From contig NC_051091.1 in NCBI RefSeq assembly GCF_901709675.1, forward strand, positions 617,967-681,966: 64,000 bases of DNA. The letters are read 5' to 3'. This document shows positions 55,451 to 64,000 of this stretch, piece by piece. Position 1 is the stretch's first letter. Every line of letters begins with the position of its first letter. Made by a program: the position numbers and the translations under genes. The notes below the pieces were generated by a model, which was not told where the DNA came from, did no database searches, and saw only the letters and a list, made by a program, of their open reading frames with translations. This DNA is from Syngnathus acus. Lineage: Eukaryota; Chordata; Actinopteri; Syngnathiformes; Syngnathidae.

Positions 55451-58400
55451 AAGTAAGTGGCATTAGCACGGCTTTCAGGCCCGCTGTCTCAAGAAGAAAG
55501 TTTCCTCGGAAGACGTCCAATGAGCGCTAATGTGATGGGCTTCCTGTGCCTCGCTCGCTCGCTCGCTCGCTCGCAGCCTGCAGATTACTGCTTTACTATC
55601 GACGTCCAACAGAAAGCATTAGTTTGGGGGATACCTCGCTCTGTTGACGGATCATCTGTGCGGGTGGGAAGAGGAAAATACTGTACTTTGGCCCACGGAC
55701 AACGTTTTCCGCCAATAGGCCTGCTCAGCAGAGTTGAGCCAAATGAATACATTTAGGCATTAAAAAAAAAAAGAAAATCTTTTTTTTAAGGGGGGGGGGG
55801 GTGCATCCAGGTTCGATTGGCCCTTCCTGTCATTCCTTAATCACGTTAAGCATCTTATTGAATTTCCACGCTTTCTCACACGGCGCTAAATGTTTTGTAT
55901 GGATTTTCATCAGAGGCGATGGAGTGAGAGCTTTTGTTAGCAAACTTTCTGAGGGATGAAGAAGAACCCAAGGGCTACAACGGAGGAACAAACAATGCAC
56001 AATGGCCAGTGTACAAGAGGACAATGGCCAGGCCTTCCTTCAATTCTTTTTTCTCCTCCTTTAAAGCACACTTGAGTTTTGTGTATTCTTTCCATCAAAT
56101 CCCTGATGCACCCAGCAGGCTAGCTTCAGTGAAGGCTTTTTGAAATTCCCCCTTCTTTTTGTAGCATAGCGTCATCTGTTGTAGTGTCTTGTTCATTTTG
56201 CTCTTTTACTGCACCAAATAAGTGTGATTTTTGGCCTCCTGGTACCTCCTCCCCTAGCACCCTAGTGCCTTTATGTGCTTCGACTGTTGTAAGCAACCCC
56301 CTGAGGGCAAGCATAACAACAATGTGGCCAGCGATGAAAACAAGTTTGACTCCCCTGCCCTCTAGCGTGGCTTGACTTTTCAGACCGCACGTCCTCCCTC
56401 CCTCCCTCCCTCCCTCGTGTTGCCGAATGTGCTTGTTGTTCCTCACCTCGCAAATCTCTCCTCCGCCGGCTCAAACTCCGCAGGACCGGCCGAAAGGAAA
56501 CCTCAACCTCGGAACCGCAAGCGTTCACCCACCCCTCACCCTTGTGTTGATATTTCCATGATGAGTCCAACCTGTCCAATCAGAGCACCGACTGGCCTTG
56601 AACTGAAACCGTATCCATCTTAACCATCCGAGGAAGCCAGCGGGAGGGAACGCAGGCTGCTGCGTTAATTGCATACGCCCGGCCGGGCCTTGTAGTGTAC
56701 CGAGTCCAATGCATTTAGCGTTTCTAATTGGGGCGGAATTTCTGTGTTTATGTTGGCGCTGGTTGCCAGAGATGGACCCCTCCAGACAGTCACACTAAAG
56801 CACCATGGAGGAAGAAACCCAAGCTCGAGTCCTTTGAGCCACAGCCGGGAGCCGGCCGCGAGGAAACCAAGAAAAAGCCGTTTACGCTCGCTCATTGTTT
56901 TTAGCATTGAGATGGAAAACCTCCACTGGCCTTCCCTGCGGCTTTAAGCGTCAATTCACGTGACGTGTCAAAAGCGTTTTCGAGGTAAACTTGCTCAGTT
57001 GTTGCGAGCGTACCTCTCGCCCCAGCACTGTGCACCTCTTGCATCACATGAAATCCAAAACCATGGAAAGATTACAGCACATCGAAAACATACACACACA
57101 CACACAGACGCAGAGTAATTGTTTTCTCTTCTCATTCCTTCTCCTGTTGTCTGCTTACGCCCAATTGTGTCAGTTGGAACCGGCGGGTGCCGTCAATTGT
57201 TCTGTCCCGAGGAGCTTTGTTGTTAGGTACTACATTTTCACACATAACTTGCGCCTTTGCCATCAGAAAACTAAATGAGGACAATGAATGATTTTTATTT
57301 TCATCTGTGGTGGCGTACCAAAAACCACCGATCCTATTACATTCTCCAAAAATCGCCATGACTGAGCCTTTTTCTCATCCAACTGGTTTTTAGATTCTCA
57401 GAACTGCGTACACGTATGAAGATGTAGCTGCTCCACTGATCATTATAGTATGTCTGGCAACGGCAGCAGTCGGGTGAGTCCAAACCCCCCCCGTGAATTA
57501 AATTGGCCGATTGGAAGACGAGACGGTAAAAATTATTCATCGTAGTAAAGTCAAGAAGTCGACTAATTGGTCGGACTCCATCACCCAGACTTAAGTTGCA
57601 GACTTTGTTTTCTGAATTTGTTCCACAACCTTGTCAGCAGCTGCTCAGCGAAATGTATACAACATTTATTAATTTACTGCAGACCCGCACAGGACTTTAC
57701 AACTTTTCTTTTTTTACACACAGACTGGTGAGATGTGTCCAGGTGGACATTTTTTTTCTTTTTCTTTCCCCCAAGCATCAGCCAGTTTGCGATGCTCTTT
57801 TCCACTGCGGCGAAGCAGACGCAACCCGCAGCCTCAAAGCCACTGACAGATAAATGGAGGTACAGTCACCATACACGAGTGCATGCTATATGCACGGAAC
57901 AAATGTTTATTGGCTGGCAGCTGCAGACTCGCTCACATTTTGTTAGTGTGATTGGACAGCCGAGAGGTTCTGACAGCATGTTGGCATCCGCTGCTGTGGC
58001 CCCGGGTGACGGCGACATACCTGTGGCTGCTGCCTTGTGTACTCGGCGGGGCACGTGGTGACCATTAAGCAAACACAGCAGCGGCGGCGGCAGCAGCAGA
58101 AGCAGCTGAAGCCTGGAAGAGGCGGCTTGTGCTTGTCGCTTGCCAGCTGCTGACTCACCCAACATGTCCTCAGCAATAAGAGAACACTCGCGATGTACTT
58201 GACGACTCTCATTTTTGCGAAGAATTAATTTGTGAGATTTTGTTTTTTTTTCTTCTTCCATCAAGAAATAGCTCACAAGGTGTACTGGAAGCAAACGGTA
58301 TCTGGAATGTTTTTGTCAAAACACTCCCAAGGATCAGGAATTCTACTAGAGGCTCCTGCAGATGAGCCACTGCTTTTCTCCAGAGCCACTGCAACTAAAA

Positions 58401-59974
58401 TACGGAGTCCCCATAAAGACAATAAAAGCAACGATTCCATTTTTGCTGGCAGTGGCAGCACTTACAAATTGTTAAATTCGACTTGCCAATCACTGAGCGT
58501 ATCAGTTATCAGCCGCCGGACTTTGAGAACCCTTCATTCACGAATCTCCTTAATTAGCATTGATGTTAAACATGGTGCTCAAAATTGTCATCATGAAGCC
58601 AAGAGGTTATTTGGATTCCAGCAATATTTTCCCACTATTTGTTTTTTTGTAGCTGTCACTATTTGAACGTTGTAGAGCTCACAGTCCCTCGTTGGTTTAT
58701 CTTAAAGAACATCTTTTAAAAACGCCACAGTCGGCAGCACATTTATTCAGTGGCCCGTTGATGTCTCTCCGAGGGCCCTTTGGAAGAGACACGTGTTTAT
58801 AATCAGGCTGGTTGCGCCTGGCCTTGCATCAAATGTTCAGCAGCGTTCCTTCTGGGAACTGAGGCAGGCAGGCCCCACTTTACGGACGGGGGTAGCGAGC
58901 GGCTCACGTCAGCTGTAAATTGTCTTTTAAAAAGGAAGAGAAGGAAGGAGTTCATCACATTGAATTGAAATGAAAATGGATCACAAAGAAAAGAGGTGAT
59001 ATCATACATAAACCGCACTCTAAAGTTCCCGTGTAATAGTATATAAATATCAATAATGCTCAAATGGAGCAAGTCAAAAGTACATATTTGTTGTGAACAA
59101 GCCAAAATGACGAGCAATGCCTCTGCGGTGTGTAGGCTGGCACTGGGCTGCCTTTCCCACACCCTCCTTGTTACTCAGCAGCCCAATTAAAGCTGATTTA
59201 AGGCTTCTTCACCTGTGTGTCTGTCCATTGGCAAAGCCTCCCCCGGGGGCGTCGCGCCGAGTGTCAGTGATGATGCCTTGATGAGATAATGACACACACA
59301 CACACACACAGCCATGGGTCTTAGCTGCAGTCACCACCTATGATTGGATGATTGTCTAAGATGGGACCTTGTCACCCTGACAGTCGGATCACTTTGAAGA
59401 ATGAAGGGTGGTAATGATCATTTAACATGGCTCTGATAACTCAGGTTACAAATGGCATGCTTTGTATTTTCACATGCAGGATGATAACATATCAATTGAC
59501 GCCGTGCATTTGCAAACAATGCTAGTTAGTATTGCAGGTGCACCTAAAGTTGCGACCAGTGAGTCCAGACAAAAAATTGTCCATTAGCAGAAAAAAATGG
59601 CTTCTGCTTTTTGTTTCCGTTGGGTGTTCAAATCAATCGATTGCATTATTAAATGCGCCGGGATGCCAGCGGTTAATAAACCTCAATCACCCTTGGTTCA
59701 TTCACTCACTCTCTCTCTCGGGTCCCAGAAAAGTCGACGTGTGGAGCGACGCTAAGGTGGGCCGTCGAGGATTCCGAACCCTCTGACATTGGCGGCGAGC
59801 GGAGTCGGCGGCTACCAGGCATCGGTCGCTTCCAATCATCGTCACGTCCCACTCTCCGGTTTCACCTCTTGGTGGAGCTCCCTCTGATTCTCATTAACTC
59901 GTGTGTTTTGGTCTTCTCCTTCTGCTGGAATGCAAAGGCTTCCTACCCTTGCAACTGCTCAAATCAGAGGGCGA

Positions 59975-60050
59975 GGGCAGGCAAGGGCAGGCAAGGGCAG
60001 GCAAGGGCAGGCAAGGGCAGGCAAGGGCAGGCAAGGGCAGGCAAGGGCAG
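59975..60050. repeat. 10-base minisatellite (GGGCAGGCAA)n
   Basis: About 7.5 perfect decamer units. Confidence 0.95.
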
Positions 60051-60584
60051 AGGATCATGTTGTTTTTTTTTGTCTCGGTCTTCTTTTTGATGGGCAATTG
60101 ACTTTGGGAATACAAGGGGAGTCAGTAAGAGCTGCCGGGCCCGCTTCTGTTGCTCTCATCTTCTACGATGCCTGCACACTGAGTTTGGCTTGGCCGGCGT
60201 GGCCGCACTCGATGGTTTATGCATATTAAGCGGTGGCGGATGATGTGCCATGAGGTTCCTCTCGCACTCAATATGTCTGCGCGGTAGTGACAGCAAAGAG
60301 GTTCCCAGTCCCGCTTTTCCAAGTGTTTCGCTCCATGTCTTGAGATTGGAAACGAGGACATTTTCAAAGCGGGCCAACACCGCAGTTTGAGAAAACGAAA
60401 AAGAAATAAAGCCGCTCCCCGAAAAAGGCGCTAACAGAGTTTGTTTTAATTGGCTTCTACTTTTCATTTAGACGTGTCATCAATTTTCCAGTCTTTTTTC
60501 CTTCACTTGCACCCATTACTGTCTTAGAATTTTCTTGTCTACTAAAGCATTTTTCAAGTTAATTACAATACCAGGCAACACAGT

Positions 60585-60910
60585 AGAGTGGTGGTTAGCA
60601 TGTCGGCCTCAGTTGAGAAGATCTGCACAGGCCTTCCTTCATGGAGTGGAGTGGAGTGGAGTGTTCTCCTCGGGCTTGCGTGGGTTTTTCTCCGCATTCC
60701 TTGCACATTCCAAAAAGATATATGTTCCATTCATCAGATTCTAAATTGGGCGTAAAGGCTCATTTGTCTTTGTCCTATGATTAGCTGGTGACGATTGTGC
60801 TGATGCAATAGCACCTTTCTCTCGCCCATTGTCGGCTCGGATCGTCTTCAGCGCAACCCCGACACTGAATTCGGACAAGAAGCTGTATGAAATGGATGGA
60901 TGGATTTTTG
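60585..60910 (+). mobile_element. Teleost SINE-like repeat copy
   Basis: The left part, gtagagtggtggttagcatg then TCGGCCTCAGTT, looks like a tRNA-type A-box region. It is followed by TTGCGTGGGTTTTTCTCC, CATTCCAAAAAGATATATG, TCTAAATTGGGCGT, a TTAGCTGGTGACGA segment and AATGGATGGATGG. The order matches a high-copy fish repeat recalled from memory. Downstream (GGAT)n at 60985-61039 may be its expanded tail or a second tail. The copy is diverged and has no open frame. Confidence 0.6.
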
Positions 60911-60984
60911 TCCAGTCCAGGGCTAACCCTGCCTCTATAGCCAAGCATCAGCCTGGCTCCAGATCACACAAATGATGACATGTC

Positions 60985-61039
60985 AGATGGATGGATGGAT
61001 GGCTGGATGGATGGATGGATGGATGGATGGATGGATGGC
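60985..61039. repeat. (GGAT)n microsatellite
   Basis: Thirteen or so units with GGCT interruptions, about 75 bases after the SINE-like copy. Confidence 0.95.
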
Positions 61040-62909
61040 TAATTCAAGCCAAGTAGATGATTTAAACGGAGGTGTGTTGATTTGCGGGTCTGCAAAAACT
61101 GCCCTTGCCGTACACAGACGCTCACAATCTTGTGTCCGCAGCGCATGTTCATCAATTAACGAGGCACTTATTCAAAAACAAACAACATCAGCTTCTCCTG
61201 AAAGGTCCAGTCAAAACAAGCGGCAAAGGCCGGCTTGTCCCACTCTGCTCCGCTCCGCTCCTGCTAATCAAAGCCAGATGTCTAGCCCGAAAACTATTTG
61301 TGCAGCCCCGTCCCCCTATTTCTGCAATGGCTGCCTCCCTACTTCTCTTCTCCCCCAGCTCCCTCCCCTTTCCTGTCTGAGACGGCCGGTGTTGGGCGCT
61401 GGTGATTTGGCTCTCTTGTCTGCTCTGCTCTGCTCTGCTGGCTGTCCTGCTTTTTTCTTCATCATTCCAGACCACCTCTCCCTCTTAAGCACTTTCCTGC
61501 TGCTGAGATTGTTTCCAGTCTCCTAGTTTTCATTGCGTTAAGCACACTCAAGTCTGGCATGATAAGATGCAAACAAGCATGTGATGTGATGTGATGTGAT
61601 CCTGGTTTTGCCCTGCCTCTCATCCAAGGTCAGCTGTGAAAGGCCCAGTTTACCCGGATCCCTTGAAAATAGATGGTTGCATGGACAAGACCAACGCAAA
61701 ATACGCTCTTTAGAAAACAAATGCTAGGGCTTACTGCGGAGAGTAGATTGGAAACTTGATTTCTTGCAGCCTTCAAACCTTTTTTCTGTCCTAAATCAAA
61801 TGATCTGGACCTCTATGGTTCACTTTTTTTTTGAATCTCACCAAAATGTCCCACATCAAACCATACGACCTGTAACTTCCCCTACTGGTCACCAAAAATG
61901 ATTTTAGTTTCTTGACTTTTTGTACAAGTCTGTCAAATGATCAATAAGCCAAATAGTCTTCACAGTCCCTACCAACGGATCTTTTGTATCTCCACAATCA
62001 GCTTCCTGTCAACCTGCGCTGACTCCCAATCTCTGATGGTGAAACATTACACCTCCTCAGCATAGTAGTGCCTCTTGCGGAACCACTTCCACTCGGCCCG
62101 TATGATGTCTAGCTTATTTTGTGAAAAGAAAAGACCAAAAAAAGAACGCTCCTCGGCCTGCTATGTCAAGCTAAGCGGACTAACTCTCTGTTTACTTTAG
62201 CACAAGCCGTGTCGCCTCAGTTCCACTCTCCGGAGAAGGCAATCTGGCAGCTGTCATCAGGCCACTCTGGGGGTTTTGGCGGAGTCGGGCCGAGCGAGCG
62301 AGCGAGCGCCAATGCTAATTTGCTTTTCCATCTTGAGGCTGAGAGAAAACACTTGCTTGAGATGCAAAACAACCCAAGCCGAGCAGAGACTCGCCTGCGC
62401 TGTCCCGCCGCAACTTTTGGCCTATTTGAAAGTGAGCCGTAAATAGCCCCCAGTGTTGTTGCTGCAGCTCAGGCGCACATCTCTCTCCATGGCTAAATGG
62501 CTCCTTGGAGAGCAACAATCCATGTTCACGTGGCTGTGTGTTTGAAGCGGGACTTGTGACTGCCACTAATTTGCTGGCTCCTTGCCCCATTTGTACTTAT
62601 ATGGCCCATGTGTGGTATTATAGAATTAGCTGCCAGTTGATTTAATAGAAAGTTTAACAAGTCACATTTATTTACTGTGCAGATGCATGAAATGTTTCCC
62701 CCTGTTCTTTAGAAACATCATTGCGGATTTGCATCATTTAGAATCAATCAATATAGTTTGCTATCTCATACAGTATGGAGCTGATCTGTGTGCTGTACCG
62801 GCCCTTTTCACTCATTGATTTTCATGCATAAATATAAAAGGAAAACGGATATGACGCAGACGCCAAAAAAGGGAAAAAAAACCAACTCAATTTTATTTTT
62901 TTTATTTTG

Positions 62910-62974
62910 AAATAAAATCATCGAGATCCAAATACATTTGAAATATATGGATCTGGATTCAGATGATTTTATTT
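62910..62974. repeat. Nested inverted repeat (hairpin)
   Basis: AAATAAAATCATC (62910-62922) pairs exactly with GATGATTTTATTT (62962-62974). Inside it AGATCCA (62924-62930) pairs with TGGATCT (62948-62954), leaving a 17-base loop. Confidence 0.85.
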
Positions 62975-63044
62975 TGTGCAATCACTTGACAAAAGATGGG
63001 TAAGTTCAACACACCATTTTTCAACCTAAAGACCCGCCCGTGCA

Positions 63045-63140
63045 CGCTAGGCCCATTGAGCACGGTGTGAGTGCAAATGGTTGTCCGTACGTGCCCTGCG
63101 ATTGGCTGGCATCCGATTGAAGGAAGATGATTGAATGAAA
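63045..63140 (+). repeat. Fragment of the teleost SINE-like repeat
   Basis: tgtgagtgcaaatggttgtc followed by CGTACGTGCCCTGCGATTGG and CTGGCATCCGATTG corresponds to the middle part of the same high-copy repeat. Confidence 0.6.
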
Positions 63141-63316
63141 GTAAGTGGAGTGGAGGAACATATTTCAGGACCTATGAGGAGAAGAAGCCAGACTTGGATG
63201 CTTGACCTTTTGGGCGGGCGGGCGGGCGGGCGGCCGCGCGTGAATGCTGCTTTACTGCCTCACCATGACTGCATGCAGAGATGGAGGAAGGGGCAAGAGG
63301 ATTCTTCAAAAAGGGC

Positions 63317-63365
63317 TTTGTGTGTGTGTGTGTGTGTGTGTGTCTTGGAGGGGGGGGGGGGGGGG
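63317..63365. repeat. (TG)n followed by poly(G)
   Basis: About 24 bases of TG, CTTGGA, then about 18 G. It resembles the TG plus poly(G) pair at 43735-43769. Confidence 0.95.
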
Positions 63366-64000
63366 ACAGTTGTGGGAAGGAAAAGACTCTCATTGCAAGG
63401 GATCAGCTTGTGTAAACATTCAGGTTAATGAAGCTCAGTGGGCCTAATCCTCAAGCCTCTTTCTCACTCTTCCTTCACCCCGGCCTCAAACCCTGCCGAA
63501 TCCTCAAGCGTAATCTCTTGCAGGAGTGGGCGCTGTCAATCAAAAGGACCTCAGGGAAGGACACTGCGCATGTGAGTCCACGTGCAGTTACGGTTGCGTT
63601 GCCGAGAGGCCGGCCGGCACCAACCACCAAAGTGGCCGAGCTACCTGGGCTGCTTCAAAGCAGATGAAGCTCTGGATGCAGACACGGGCTTGAGGATAAT
63701 CACCAACACATGGGAAGTGGAAAAGGGGATGAAAGTGATGGCAGTGGGGGCCCATTGTAAGCTTTGCAAACACTGACATTGGAGTGTGTTGTTATGCTCT
63801 GCAACCTCTGCAACTGCATGTACGTACGTATGCGGTACACTCACCTGACAACTGATGCCAATGATCAACGTCCATATGAATGGCCCTAGGTGAAAATCAA
63901 TCTAGTCCTGCGAAGTCTTCAACATTTGATTTGAAGCCATCAATTGCGCAGCAGCTCAGCTCATTAATAGCCAGCACGTGATGCATTCATGTCATGGCTG

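Larger units (their letters stand above)
55451..64000. other. Gene-free right flank
   Basis: No exon recognised on either strand. Contents: (GCTC)n at 55552-55575, a decamer array at 59975-60050, a teleost repeat at 60585-60910 with (GGAT)n to 61039, a hairpin at 62910-62974, another repeat fragment at 63045-63105, and TG and G runs at 63317-63365. Stretches without structure (56100-59200, 61050-62600) could hold regulatory elements but show nothing decisive. Confidence 0.45.

Noticed and set aside
55451-64000. wnt4, the usual mammalian neighbour of cdc42
   Set aside because: No Wnt cysteine-rich exon text was found on either strand in this window; it could lie beyond the right edge.

Overview
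The window is vertebrate nuclear DNA, almost certainly from a ray-finned fish. It holds short-exon, intron-rich genes whose products are recognisable orthologues of vertebrate proteins. It also has an exceptional load of long, near-perfect microsatellites and fish-type interspersed repeats. No operons, Shine-Dalgarno sites, CRISPR arrays, phage or plasmid features were seen. Exons were rebuilt by hand by following reading frame and GT/AG boundaries; every family name comes from protein recognition, not from a search.

Layout, left to right: (1) 1324-3214, plus strand, the last five coding exons of an SLC41-family Mg2+ transporter (best fit slc41a1; the 5' half lies outside the window). (2) 6893-10109, minus strand, efcc1 (EF-hand and coiled-coil protein), tail-to-tail with slc41a1. 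(3) 14350-18609, plus strand, complete etnk2 (ethanolamine kinase). (4) 22790-27822, minus strand, complete coding part of sox13 (SoxD HMG-box factor), convergent with etnk2. (5) 27823-44888, a long repeat-rich region that probably contains the 5' noncoding exon(s) and promoter of sox13. (6) 44889-46426, plus strand, complete snrpe (Sm protein E). (7) 48003-53377, plus strand, complete cdc42 with two alternative last coding exons. (8) 53378-64000, no recognisable gene: 3' UTR, simple repeats and old repeat copies.

The genes do not form a pathway. Their interest is syntenic: from memory, etnk2-sox13-snrpe and slc41a1 match human 1q32.1, whereas efcc1 (human 3q21) and cdc42 (human 1p36) lie elsewhere in mammals. 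Their products act in Mg2+ efflux, phosphatidylethanolamine synthesis, transcription control, pre-mRNA splicing and Rho-family signalling.

The best findings are a well-supported U12-type (minor spliceosome) intron inside snrpe, a GC-AG intron in cdc42, the preserved pair of cdc42 CAAX exons, a 19-alanine tract in EFCC1, a higher-order minisatellite at 601-1060, several unusually long compound microsatellites, and transposon fossils including a decayed BED zinc finger. I did not find a convincing undescribed multi-gene system.
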